64,000 nucleotides of DNA, from the NCBI RefSeq assembly GCF_026341275.1, contig NZ_JAIFZO010000002.1:198361-262360 (forward strand), in the 5' to 3' direction. A program made the translations under genes and the position numbers. Numbering within the stretch: position 1 is the first letter of the stretch; every line of letters begins with the position of its first letter. Under the pieces are notes generated by a model, which saw nothing but the letters and a program-made list of their open reading frames with translations, was not told where the DNA came from and searched no databases. Shown here piece after piece: positions 25,788 through 37,019 of the stretch. This DNA comes from Streptomyces ortus (lineage in GTDB: Bacteria > Actinomycetota > Actinomycetes > Streptomycetales > Streptomycetaceae).

Positions 25788-26345
25788 TCAGGCGTTCCCG
25801 AGCCCCTCCAGGACCACGGCGTTCGGCAGCTCGGCGAAGGCCTTGCCGGGCAGGATCAGCTTTCCGCGCCGCCGGCCGCTGCCCACCAGCACGTACGGCA
25901 GGTCGACGACGGCCGAGTCCACCAACACCGGCCAGTGTGCGGGCAGTCCGACCGGGGTGATGCCGCCGTACTCCATGCCGGTCTCACCGGTCGCCGTGTC
26001 CATCGACGCGAACGACGCCTTGCGTGCGCCGAGTTGCCGCCGGACCACGCCGTTCACGTCGACGCGGGTGGCGGACAGCACCACGCAGGCGGCGAGCGTG
26101 GTCTCCCCGCCGCGCTTGCCGGCGACGACCACGCAGTTCGCCGACCTGTCCAGGAGTTCCGGACCGTAGTGTTCGAGGAACGTGGCGGTGTCGGCCCATT
26201 CGGGCTCGGTGTCGACGTACACGATCTGCTCGGCGGGGACGCCGCCGTGCCAGTCGCGTACGGCGTCGGCGACCGGGCGGGTCAGCACGTCGAGGCGTTC
26301 GGTGGCGGGCGAGACGTCGTCGAAGTGTCCGATGGGTGCGCGCAT
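25788..26345 (-). CDS. YbaK/EbsC-type aminoacyl-tRNA deacylase-like protein
   Basis: This 185-residue protein has the YbaK fold: NCVVVAGKRGGETTLAACVV, VRRQLGARKASFASM, TGMEYGGITPVGLPAHWPV and the C-terminal GSGRRRGKLILPGKAFAEL. The conserved lysine and the GGITP loop form the editing site that clears mischarged tRNA. The precise amino acid cannot be read. It is convergent with the exporter (5-nt gap). Confidence 0.92.
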   Translation of the reverse strand: MRAPIGHFDDVSPATERLDVLTRPVADAVRDWHGGVPAEQIVYVDTEPEWADTATFLEHYGPELLDRSANCVVVAGKRGGETTLAACVVLSATRVDVNGVVRRQLGARKASFASMDTATGETGMEYGGITPVGLPAHWPVLVDSAVVDLPYVLVGSGRRRGKLILPGKAFAELPNAVVLEGLGNA

Positions 26346-26435
26346 GACGGCACGCTAACAGCCGCGCGAACGGCCCCGCCCAGTGCCTCGGCCACCCCTT
26401 CCGGGGGGGTCCGCGCAGGGCGTCGGTGCAGCGCC

Positions 26436-27008
26436 TCAGTGCACGCCGGGGACCGACACCGCCATGATCATCTCCGCGGGTACGTCTCCCGCGTTGGCGT
26501 ACGTGTGGGGGGTGTTGGCCTCGAAGGAGGCGCTGGAACCGGCCGGGACGCGGTACTCCGTGCCGTCGACGGTGAGCGCCAGTTCGCCCTTCGTGACGTG
26601 GAGGAGTTCGACCGTGCCCGTGGGGTGCGGGTCCGAGGGGCTGCCCTCGCCCGGCATCAGCCGCCAGTCCCACATCTCCAGCGGGCCGGGTGCCTCGGTG
26701 CCCGCGAGGAGCCGGTTGTAGCTGCCTGCGTCGGTGTGCCAGAGCCGTACGGCCTGCTCCGCCGGGACGATCCGGACCTTCGGGCCCTGCTCGTAGTCGA
26801 GCAGGGTGGTGACGCTGATGCCGAGCGCGTCGCCGATCTTGACGACGGTGCCGAGGCTGGGGTTGGTGCGGGCCTGCTCGATCTGGATGAGCATGCCGCG
26901 GCTGACCCCGGCGCGGGCGGCGAGGGCGTCGAGGGTGAAGCCGCGCTCGGTGCGCCATCGCTTGACGTTGCGCGCCAGTGACTGGGTCAGGAGGTCGAGG
27001 TCCGACAC
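26436..27008 (-). CDS. XRE-family regulator with cupin sensor domain
   Basis: This 190-residue protein pairs an N-terminal helix-turn-helix (RGFTLDALAARAGVSRGMLI, residues ~20-40) with a C-terminal cupin domain (VELLHVTKGELALTVDG, FEANTPHTYANAGD). This architecture is common in regulators that read small organic ligands. No adjacent enzyme gene identifies its target; the LbH gene upstream on the same strand is separated by repeats. Confidence 0.93.
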   Translation of the reverse strand: MSDLDLLTQSLARNVKRWRTERGFTLDALAARAGVSRGMLIQIEQARTNPSLGTVVKIGDALGISVTTLLDYEQGPKVRIVPAEQAVRLWHTDAGSYNRLLAGTEAPGPLEMWDWRLMPGEGSPSDPHPTGTVELLHVTKGELALTVDGTEYRVPAGSSASFEANTPHTYANAGDVPAEMIMAVSVPGVH

Positions 27009-27114
27009 ATTCCGTCCAATATCATGGATGACAGAGTCTGGTGAACTGAACTGCGGTGGGGTGCACCGGATTGTCCACCGAACTGTACTGGGGTGCGGGC
27101 GCGCCGGGGCGGGG

Positions 27115-27282
27115 GTGCGCAGTTCCCCCGCCCCTTACGGGGCCACACCTCAGGCCCGTCGATGGGCGCGGGCACGTCGGGGCCGGCGTGCGCAGTTCCC
27201 CGCGCCCCTTACGGGGCCACACCACAGGCCCGTCGATGGGCGCGGGCACGTCGGGGCCGGCGTGCGCAGTTCCCCGCGCCCC
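27115..27282. repeat. Intergenic repeat cluster 1: GC-rich core at 73-74 bp period
   Basis: Three copies of GTGCGCAGTTCCCCGCGCCC begin at 27115 (one base shorter), 27188 and 27262. They are separated by a nearly identical spacer that includes CGTCGATGGGCGCGGGCACG. The third copy runs directly into the TTA that is the stop codon of the acetyltransferase gene, so that gene's mRNA would continue as GGGGCGCGGGGAACTGCGC. The same core recurs at 45562 and 63455. Confidence 0.9.
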
Positions 27283-28050
27283 TTACTCGTGGGCGTTCTC
27301 CGTCGCTCTCAGGGCTTCGAGGCTCTTCGCGTCCAGTTCGGCCAGGGCCAGCAGTTGTTCCGGGGTGATGTCGTCGGGGATCGGGGTCGGGGCCGGGGTG
27401 CGCAGCGGGGGCTGCCAGCCTTCGGCCGGGGTCCAGCTGCGGACCACGCGGGCCGGCGCCCCGGCCACCACCGCGTGGTCGGGAACCACCCCGCGTACCA
27501 CCGCTCCGGCCGCCACCACCACGTTCCGTCCGATGCGCGCCCCCGGCAGAATCACCGCCCCGGTGCCGATCCAGCAGCCGGGGCCGATCTCCACCGGCTC
27601 CATCCGCGGCCACTGCTTGCCGATGGGCACCTGCGGATCGTCGTACGAGTGGTTCGTGGACGTCACGTACACATACGGCCCGAAGTAGCAGTCGCTGCCG
27701 ATCGTGACCGTCGTGTCGGCGATGACATGGCTGCCGCGCCCCAGGACGACACCGTTGCCGACCCGCAGTATGGGCTCGGCGCCGAGGTCGAGATCCGGCA
27801 TCAACCCGGCGGTCAGCGTGACCTGTTCGCCGATGATGCAGTGGTCGCCCAGGTGGATCCACGGCTCGCCGAACACCGTGCCCTGCGGGAAGGCCAGCCT
27901 GGTGCCCGCGCCCATCGCGCCGAACCGCAGCCGTCCCGGCCGCTCGGCCGTCACCGCGCCGGTCCGCTGCACCCAGGCCCAGCCCGCATGGACGGCCCGC
28001 TGGACGAGGCGGCTCCGCCGGGACGAGAACGTGTTCCTGCTCTTGGGCAC
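27283..28050 (-). CDS. Left-handed beta-helix acyltransferase (maltose/galactoside O-acetyltransferase-like)
   Basis: This 255-residue hexapeptide-repeat acyltransferase has repeats such as GNGVVLGRGSHVIADT, IGSDCYFGPYVYVTS and IGPGCWIGTGAVILPGARIG, and the catalytic-type histidine in TSTNHSYDD. A C-terminal Pro-rich tail and a helix DDITPEQLLALAELD follow. The acceptor sugar is unknown. The start is uncertain: GTG at 28050 (VPKSRNTF) is chosen as the first residue resembling the domain, but GTG at 28056 or further upstream is possible because no good ribosome site is seen. Confidence 0.85.
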   Translation of the reverse strand: MPKSRNTFSSRRSRLVQRAVHAGWAWVQRTGAVTAERPGRLRFGAMGAGTRLAFPQGTVFGEPWIHLGDHCIIGEQVTLTAGLMPDLDLGAEPILRVGNGVVLGRGSHVIADTTVTIGSDCYFGPYVYVTSTNHSYDDPQVPIGKQWPRMEPVEIGPGCWIGTGAVILPGARIGRNVVVAAGAVVRGVVPDHAVVAGAPARVVRSWTPAEGWQPPLRTPAPTPIPDDITPEQLLALAELDAKSLEALRATENAHE

Positions 28051-28181
28051 CCGCACACCGTACTCAGCGTCCCGTCCGCCCAAGAGTTCGCCGGCCTGTG
28101 ATCTTCGCCCCACCGCCGTCGACCTGCGGTTCACCCGCAGCGGATGATGCGCCCGCACCCCGTCGGAGGTGCGCTGTCACC

Positions 28182-28679
28182 ATGACCTGGCACCGCGTTC
28201 TTCATCCCTTCGACACCGCGGAACGCCTCGCGCGGTTCGCCGTGGGGGCCGCCGCCGACGCCACCGACGCGCTGATCCGCGGGCTGACGGCCGCGGTCGT
28301 CGACCGGCTGGACCTGGACGAGCTCGTGTCCCGCGTGGACGTGAACCGGGTCGCCGAGCGCGTCGACGTCGACCTGATCGCGTCCCGGCTGGATCTCGAC
28401 GCCGTGCTCGCCCGTATCGATCTGGCCGTCCTCACCAAGGACGTGCTGGAGGAGATCGACCTCGGCCGGATCGTCCGCGACACCGGGGGCGGACTGGCCG
28501 ACGAGACCGTCCGCGGGCTCCGGGCCCGGAGCATGCGGGCCGACCGGATGGTGGACCGCATCGCCGACCGCCTCCTGCGCAGACCCGACACGGATCAGGA
28601 ACGGGGGCAGGACCAAGGACAGGAACAGGGTCAGGGTCCCGTTTCGGTGGCCGGCCCGTCCCGCGAGCAGGCTCGGTGA
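28182..28679 (+). CDS. Protein with five tandem nonapeptide repeats, function unknown
   Basis: This 165-residue protein is not assigned to a named family. Residues 42-86 are five perfect-length 9-residue repeats of the form R-[LVI]-D-[LV]-[DN]-x-[LVI]-x-x (RLDLDELVS, RVDVNRVAE, RVDVDLIAS, RLDLDAVLA, RIDLAVLTK). A sixth is irregular. A Gln/Glu/Gly-rich tail follows (QERGQDQGQEQGQ). GGAGG lies 13 nt before the ATG. The next gene, an RDD membrane protein, starts 9 nt after the stop, so the two probably act together. Confidence 0.85.
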   Translation: MTWHRVLHPFDTAERLARFAVGAAADATDALIRGLTAAVVDRLDLDELVSRVDVNRVAERVDVDLIASRLDLDAVLARIDLAVLTKDVLEEIDLGRIVRDTGGGLADETVRGLRARSMRADRMVDRIADRLLRRPDTDQERGQDQGQEQGQGPVSVAGPSREQAR

Positions 28680-28688
28680 CGGGGCACC

Positions 28689-29138
28689 ATGACGGGGGCG
28701 GAGCGGGCTGCGGGCCCGCCGGAGGAGGCCGCAGGACTCGTGTCACGCACCCTGGCGAGCCTGGTCGACGCGTTCGTGGTCGCCGGGCTCGGACTCGCCG
28801 CGCGGCTCGGGGCCGGTGCCCTGCGGCTGGTCGTCACCGGACCGCCGTTCCGGCTGCCCGACCCGCCGGCCTGGCTCTCCGGGCTGTGCGGCTGGACCAT
28901 CGCCGTGCTCTACCTCGCCGGCAGCTGGGTGATGACCGGCAGCACCGTGGGCGACCGGCTGCTGGGCCTGCGCGTCACCGCCCGCTCGGGCCGGCCGCTG
29001 GGCGTCCTCCGCGCCCTCTCACGCGCCGCGCTGTGCCTGGTGTTCCCCCTGGGGCTGCTGTGGATTCCGGTGAGCGGGCACCGTGCGTCGGTCCATGACC
29101 TCGTCCTCGCCACCGCAGTCCGCCACCACGGCAGGTGA
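28689..29138 (+). CDS. RDD-family membrane protein
   Basis: This 149-residue membrane protein has the RDD fold: TLASLVDAFVVAGLGLA opens the first helix (with the Arg replaced by other residues), GSTVGDRLLGLRVT lies in the middle, and SVHDLVLATAV ends the domain. Three or four helices are visible. RDD proteins are poorly characterised, with possible transport roles. It is co-transcribed with the nonapeptide-repeat gene, and a short hairpin follows the stop. Confidence 0.88.
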   Translation: MTGAERAAGPPEEAAGLVSRTLASLVDAFVVAGLGLAARLGAGALRLVVTGPPFRLPDPPAWLSGLCGWTIAVLYLAGSWVMTGSTVGDRLLGLRVTARSGRPLGVLRALSRAALCLVFPLGLLWIPVSGHRASVHDLVLATAVRHHGR

Positions 29139-29158
29139 CGGACCCGTACGAGGGTCCG
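29139..29158 (+). terminator. Short hairpin after the RDD gene
   Basis: CGGACCC-GTACGA-GGGTCCG is a perfect 7-bp stem and 6-nt loop starting on the base after the stop codon. It is a modest terminator or mRNA-end hairpin. Confidence 0.5.
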
Positions 29159-29167
29159 AGGACCGGT

Positions 29168-29271
29168 AGTCCGGCAGTCCGGCAGTCCGGCAGTCCGGCA
29201 GTCCGGCAGTCCGGCAGTCCGGCAGTCCGGCAGTCCGGCAGTCCGGTAGTCCGGTAGTCCGGTAGTCCGGT
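29168..29271. repeat. Minisatellite: 13 tandem copies of an 8-bp unit
   Basis: The unit is AGTCCGGC in the first nine copies (29168-29239) and AGTCCGGT in the last four (29240-29271), 104 bp without interruption. It lies between convergent genes (RDD, stop at 29138; MFS, stop at 29302), outside any coding frame. The two homogeneous blocks of variants suggest slippage expansion from two founder units. Confidence 0.97.
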
Positions 29272-29301
29272 AAGAGGGTCTACGGCCCGGTACGAGCGTG
29301 T

Positions 29302-30705
29302 CTACGGGCCGGTCGGCTGCCGGGGCAGCAGGGCCGCGGCGCCGAGTCCGCCCAGGCCCACGAAGGCCAGTACGCCCAGCGACACGGCGTACGGCCCGGC
29401 CGCGGGGTCGGCGACCAGGATCGTGCCGGCGATCGCCGTGCCGAGCGACGAGCCGAGGTTCGACACACTGCGGGACAGCCCCGAGATCTCGCCCTGCCGC
29501 TCCTCACCGAAGCTCGACTGGACGACGTTGACCGACGGGGTGAGCATCACGCCGAGCCCGAGGCCGATGAGGAGCAGACCGGGGGTGAAAGCCCAGACGC
29601 TCGGCGAGCCGGAGGCCAGCACGATGAGCAGAGCGATCCCGCAGATCGTGACGCAGAAGCCCACGACGATGAGCGTCCGCTGCGCCCACCGCTTCACCAG
29701 ACGCTCGGCGGCGAGCGAGGCCGTGAGGATGCCGAGGGTGGCCGCGGTGAAGATCGCCCCGGTCTCTATCGCGTCGTACCCGCGCACCACCTGCAGATAC
29801 GCGGCCACCACGAACGACACCCCCATCAGCATCAGCCACTGGGCGTGCTGGGTGACGAGCCCGAGGTTGGACGTACGGTCGTGGAACAGGCTCGTCGAGA
29901 ACAACGGTTCCCGCCCGGACCGTTCCTTCGCGCGCACCCAGCGGAAGAGCCACACCAGGACGAGCGCGCCGAGCACCAGCAGGCCCGCCATCAGCCAGCC
30001 GTTGTCGTCGGCGGCCAGGATGCCCATGACGACGAGGACCAGGCCCACCGCGGACAGGACGGCTCCGCCGGTGTCGAAGTGCCGGTCCGGCTCCGGTGGC
30101 AGGGGGTCCTTGACGTGGCGGCTCAGCACGATGATCAGTGCGACCACCACCGCCTGGAAGACGAAGGCGGCCCGCCAGCCGATCGCCGAGGTGATGAGCC
30201 CCCCGATCAGCGGCCCGGCGGCGGCGCCGATCCCGCCCAGCGCCATGACGGTCCCGAACGCGCGGGCCCGGGAGGTCACGTCGGGGAACAGGAGCGTGGT
30301 GAGGATGTAGACGGGCGGGATGAGCAGGGCCGTGCCGATTCCCTGGAGGATCGAGTAGCCGAGGCCGAGGACCCCCAGGCCCGGAGCGAGTGCGCTGAGC
30401 ACGGCTCCCACCCCGTAGACGGTGAGGCCGACGAGGAAGCAGCGTTTGCGGCCGTAGCGGTCGGTCAGCTTGCCGCCCGGGATCATCAGCGCAGCCATCG
30501 TCAGCAGGAAGACCGTGATGACGGTCTGCACGCCCTGGACGGTGGTGTCCAGGTCCTCGCTGATGTCGTTGATCATGACGTTCATGTTGGAGCCGGCGTA
30601 GCTGCAGATGAACTGGGCGAGCGCGAGCGGGGCCAGGACGCGTCGCGCGGGGCGCGACGTCTGGGCCGGGGACCCCGCTCCGGGGGGTTTCGGTGTCATC
30701 GCCAT
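29302..30705 (-). CDS. MFS exporter (DHA2-like)
   Basis: This 467-residue major-facilitator protein has about 12-14 helices. The loop motif GGKLTDRYGRKRCFLVG sits between TM2 and TM3, and LGGIGAAAGPLIGGLIT resembles the antiporter motif C, which suggests a drug/H+ exporter. The start MAMTPK is preceded by GGGAG; MTPK two codons later is possible. It is divergent from the sulP gene. A substrate cannot be inferred. Confidence 0.92.
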   Translation of the reverse strand: MAMTPKPPGAGSPAQTSRPARRVLAPLALAQFICSYAGSNMNVMINDISEDLDTTVQGVQTVITVFLLTMAALMIPGGKLTDRYGRKRCFLVGLTVYGVGAVLSALAPGLGVLGLGYSILQGIGTALLIPPVYILTTLLFPDVTSRARAFGTVMALGGIGAAAGPLIGGLITSAIGWRAAFVFQAVVVALIIVLSRHVKDPLPPEPDRHFDTGGAVLSAVGLVLVVMGILAADDNGWLMAGLLVLGALVLVWLFRWVRAKERSGREPLFSTSLFHDRTSNLGLVTQHAQWLMLMGVSFVVAAYLQVVRGYDAIETGAIFTAATLGILTASLAAERLVKRWAQRTLIVVGFCVTICGIALLIVLASGSPSVWAFTPGLLLIGLGLGVMLTPSVNVVQSSFGEERQGEISGLSRSVSNLGSSLGTAIAGTILVADPAAGPYAVSLGVLAFVGLGGLGAAALLPRQPTGP

Positions 30706-30754
30706 GTCGGCTCCCGAACGCTCGGATGCCGATATCGTCCGGGGCGGCTGATCG

Positions 30755-30785
30755 CCCGTCATCACCCTTGCGAGGTGACGACGGG
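30755..30785. promoter_or_regulatory. Imperfect inverted repeat in the MFS/SulP divergent promoter
   Basis: CCCGTCATCACC and GGTGACGACGGG pair at 11 of 12 positions around a 7-nt loop. The perfect palindrome CGATATCG lies about 20 bp to the left. Either could be an operator acting on both genes. Confidence 0.4.
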
Positions 30786-30842
30786 TTCGTGCGCCGCGGG
30801 GTAAATGTCGATGGTCGAGGGGACCGGGGCGGAGGGGCCGCG

Positions 30843-32585
30843 ATGCCAGGTGACAGGAAAAGCGCTGCGAGCGTCCCGCCCGGCCTGCGCACACTCCTGG
30901 CCTACCGGCGGGAGTGGCTGGTCAAGGACGTCGTCGCGGGCGTCGTCCTCACGACGCTGCTCGTACCGCAGGGCATGGCGTACGCCGAACTGGCGGGGCT
31001 GCCGGCCATCACCGGCCTGTACACGTCCGTGCTCTGTCTGCTCGCCTACGCCGTGTTCGGCCCGTCACGGATCCTGGTGCTCGGCCCGGACTCCTCGCTG
31101 GGCCCGATGATCGCCGCCACCGTGCTGCCCCTGATCGTCGCCGGAGGGGACAGCACCCGTGCCGTGGCGCTCGCCTCGATGCTCGCGCTCATGGTCGGGG
31201 CGATCACGATCCTGGCGGGGGTGGCCAAGCTCGGCTTCATCGCCGACCTCATCTCCAAGCCCACCATGATCGGCTACATGAACGGCCTGGCCCTCACCAT
31301 CCTGATCGGGCAGCTGCCGAAGCTGTTCGGGTTCAAGACGGACGCCGACGGGCTGCTCGCCGAGGTCGGTGACTTCGTCCAGGGGCTGGCCGACGGGAAG
31401 GCGGTCCCGGCCGCCGTGGCGGTGGGCGGCACGGGAATCGTGCTGATCCTGGTCCTGCAGCACTGGCTGCCGAAGGTGCCGGCGGTCCTCGTCATGGTGC
31501 TGCTGGCGATCGCCGCGACCTCGCTCTTCGACCTGGACCGGCACGGGGTCGGCCTGGTGGGCGAACTGCCCCGCGGCTTTCCGCCGCTGACCTGGCCGGA
31601 CATCCGCTGGGACGACCTCGGCCCGCTCTTCGTCGGCGCGCTGGGCATCGCGCTCGTCTCGCTCGCCGACACCATCTCCAACGCCTCGGCGTTCGCCACC
31701 CGCACCGGGCAGGAGATCCGCGGCAACGAGGAGATGACCGCGATCGGCGCGGCGAACGTGGCGGCCGGTCTGTTCCAGGGCTTTCCCGTCAGCACGAGCG
31801 GCTCACGGACGGCCGTGGCCGAACGGGCGGGCGCCCGGAGCCAGATCACCGGGGTGGTCGGGGCCGGCCTGATCGTGCTCATGCTGGTGCTGCTTCCCGG
31901 GCTGTTCCGCAACCTGCCCCAGCCCGCGCTGGCCGCGGTCGTGATCACGGCGTCGGTGTCGCTGGCCGACCTGCCGGGGACGGTACGGCTGTGGCGTCAG
32001 CGCAAGACGGAGTTCCTGCTGACGATCGCGGCCTTCCTGGGGGTCGCCCTGCTCGGTGTGCTGCCCGGGATCGCGGTCGCCGTCGGCCTGTCCATCCTCA
32101 ATGTCTTCCGGCGCGCCTGGTGGCCGTACAACACCGTCCTGGGCCGGGTGCCGGGGCTTGAGGGCTACCACGACGTCCGCTCGTACCCGCAGGCCGAGCA
32201 CCTGCCCGGTCTGGTGATCCACCGCTTCGACGGCCCGCTGTTCTTCGCCAACGCCAAGGCCTTCCGCAACGAGGTGACGCGGCTGGCCCTCGGCGAACCG
32301 CAGCCCGTCTGGGTGCTGATCGCGGCCGAGCCGGTGACCGACGTGGACACCACGGCAGCCGACGAACTGGAGGAGCTGGACGAGGCGCTCAACGAGCGGG
32401 GCATCAGCCTGGTGTTCGCCGAGCTCAAGGATCCGGTGCGGCGCAAGATCGAGCAGTACGAACTCACGCGCACCATCGATCCGGAGCACTTCTTCCCCAC
32501 CATCGAGGCCGCCGTCGCCGCCTACCGGGAGAAGACCGGTGCACGCTGGGCGGCGACGGACCGGCCGCCGCCCTCTCAGGACTGA
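30843..32585 (+). CDS. SulP-family anion transporter with STAS domain
   Basis: This 580-residue SLC26/SulP transporter has the N-terminal signature VVLTTLLVPQGMAYAELAGL, about 12-14 helices (residues 30-430), and ANVAAGLFQGFPVSTSGSRT in the transport core. A C-terminal STAS domain (~455-565: LVIHRFDGPLFFANAKAF, PVTDVDTTAADELEEL) includes the conserved DTTAAD loop. Substrates in the family are sulfate, bicarbonate or dicarboxylates; none is specified here. Its last 10 bp overlap the convergent GH13 gene. Confidence 0.93.
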   Translation: MPGDRKSAASVPPGLRTLLAYRREWLVKDVVAGVVLTTLLVPQGMAYAELAGLPAITGLYTSVLCLLAYAVFGPSRILVLGPDSSLGPMIAATVLPLIVAGGDSTRAVALASMLALMVGAITILAGVAKLGFIADLISKPTMIGYMNGLALTILIGQLPKLFGFKTDADGLLAEVGDFVQGLADGKAVPAAVAVGGTGIVLILVLQHWLPKVPAVLVMVLLAIAATSLFDLDRHGVGLVGELPRGFPPLTWPDIRWDDLGPLFVGALGIALVSLADTISNASAFATRTGQEIRGNEEMTAIGAANVAAGLFQGFPVSTSGSRTAVAERAGARSQITGVVGAGLIVLMLVLLPGLFRNLPQPALAAVVITASVSLADLPGTVRLWRQRKTEFLLTIAAFLGVALLGVLPGIAVAVGLSILNVFRRAWWPYNTVLGRVPGLEGYHDVRSYPQAEHLPGLVIHRFDGPLFFANAKAFRNEVTRLALGEPQPVWVLIAAEPVTDVDTTAADELEELDEALNERGISLVFAELKDPVRRKIEQYELTRTIDPEHFFPTIEAAVAAYREKTGARWAATDRPPPSQD

Positions 32586-34071
32586 GCGCCCGCCTCGTCG
32601 GCCGAGCCGACCGAGAGGACGTGCGTGTCCCAGGCGTCCAGATCGACGAAGAGGCCGGGACCGGTCAGTTCGGCGCCGGAGCGCGGGTACCGGGCGGCGT
32701 CGAGCAGACTGCTCAACGTCCACTCGTCGGGGCCGAGTTCGGGCCACGGCAGCCGGATCCTCGCCTGGGCGCGATGTCCGGAGAGGTTGGCCACCGTCAG
32801 GAAGCGGCCCGCCCCGCCCGACCAGCCCCAGGCGAGCAGATCGCGGTGGGAGGAGTTGTCGGGCCAGCCCTCGCAGTCGAGGAGCCGCCACTGTCCGGTG
32901 CGCATCCCGCTCCGGTGGACCGCGCCGAGCAGCCGCTCGTGGAAGGCGCGCAGCGCGAGGTCCGGCGTCTCGTCCGGCCGTCGGTCCAGGAAGACCGGCA
33001 GTTGGACGCGGCGCCCGGTGAACTGGCCCTCGTGCCACAGGGTCGCCCCGGGCAGCGTGGCGATCATGACGGACGCGGCCCGTTCCTTCGCCGGGTCCAT
33101 GGTGGACGCGGCCCGTGGCTCGTCGTGGTTCTCCAGGAACCGTACGAGTTTGCGCTGGTAGGTGTCGTCCGCCGTGAGGTGCCCGCGGACGGACTCGGGG
33201 CTCTCGTGCAGCAGGCGGTCGTAGAGCCGTTTGTCGTAGCAGAAGTCGAAGCCCTGCCGCTGCAGGTCCCATTCGAGGTCCCAGTACGCCTCGGCGGCGA
33301 AGATCATGCCGGGATGCGCGCGCCGTACCGCGGACATGACGGTGGGCCAGAAGTCCTCCGCCGGACGCTCGCCCGCGCGCTCGCCCCAGGTCCGGGCGAA
33401 GACGTCGTTCATCATCAGCATGGCCATGTCGCAGCGGACCCCGTCGCACAGGTCGCCGATCCGGATGAGGACGTCCGTGGTGGCCGCGCGCAGGGCGGGT
33501 GCGAAGGCGTTGAGCTGCACCACGTCCGCCCAGGGCGAGAAGAAGGGGTCCCGGCCACGGGCGAGGACCTGGCCCTCCACCGCGAGGTAGGCCGCCGGGT
33601 CCTGGCGCAGTTCCTCCTCGCTCCCCCGGACGAAGTACTCCGGGTGCGCGGTCGTCCAGGGGCTGTCCGGCGCCACGTGGTTGGGCACGTGGTCGAGGAG
33701 CAGTCCGATGCCCCTGCTCGCCAGTTCGGCGCGCGCGGCGGCGAGTCCGGCGCTCCCGCCGAGGTCCGCGTCGACCTCGTAGCGGCGGACGCAGTACGGC
33801 GATCCGGCGATCTCGTCCTCGTGGAGGTCGGGCACGGCCCGGGTGAACGCGGCGCGCAGGGACGGGTCCCGCAGCGCGATGTCCCGGCCCCGCGGGCTGC
33901 GCTCCCACACGCCCATGAGCCATACGGCGTCGATGCCGTGCGGGGTGACCTCGTCCCACGCGTCCTTGGGGACGTCGCCCAGTCCCCCGGCGCGGCCGGT
34001 CCGCCGCTGGATCTCGCGGAGCCAGACCCGGGTGTTGACCTCGTGGACGACGGGTTGTGCCGGGATCGCGC

Positions 34072-34075
<4 letters not shown>
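32576..34075 (-). CDS. GH13 alpha-amylase-family enzyme
   Basis: This 499-residue (beta/alpha)8 glycosidase has the conserved regions expected for GH13: LLLDHVPNHVAPDS (region I), GVRCDMAMLMMNDV (region II, nucleophile Asp), MIFAAEAYWDLEW (region III, acid Glu) and VRFLENHDEPRA (region IV). No signal peptide is present, so it is cytoplasmic. Substrate could be trehalose, maltose or a similar alpha-glucan oligomer. The ATG overlaps the stop of the upstream GH63-like gene, implying that both work on the same sugar. Confidence 0.9.
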
Positions 34076-36843
<2,768 letters not shown>

Positions 36844-36898
36844 CCTGGCTCCCTGTGACAGGCCTACCGGGGCTGCGTCAGTCTGTCCGGCCCGTCCC

Positions 36899-36933
36899 GA
36901 CAGGGCCTCACCTGCCACGGGTGAGGCCCTGTC
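36899..36933. promoter_or_regulatory. Perfect 14-bp inverted repeat in a divergent promoter
   Basis: GACAGGGCCTCACC and GGTGAGGCCCTGTC close a 7-nt loop, 56 bp from the GH63-like start and 87 bp from the gene at 37020. A weaker related copy (CCTCACCTGTGGCGGGTGAC) follows at about 36944. Because both neighbours start here, an operator is more likely than a terminator. Confidence 0.55.
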
Positions 36934-37019
36934 CAGGCCGGCCCCTCACCTGTGGCGGGTGACGCGCACCGGTCCGGAAGACGGCTGGATGGAGGCGGAC
37001 CACATCGAAAGGAGCGGTC

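Noticed and set aside
27054..27290. Small repeated ORFs in cluster 1 (for example starting MPAPIDGP)
   Set aside because: They are frames through the DNA repeats in shifting registers, lack ribosome sites, and the 73-74 bp period breaks the reading frame.
29168..29271. Coding repeat protein
   Set aside because: 8 bp is not a multiple of three and the array lies after a stop and hairpin, outside any supported gene.
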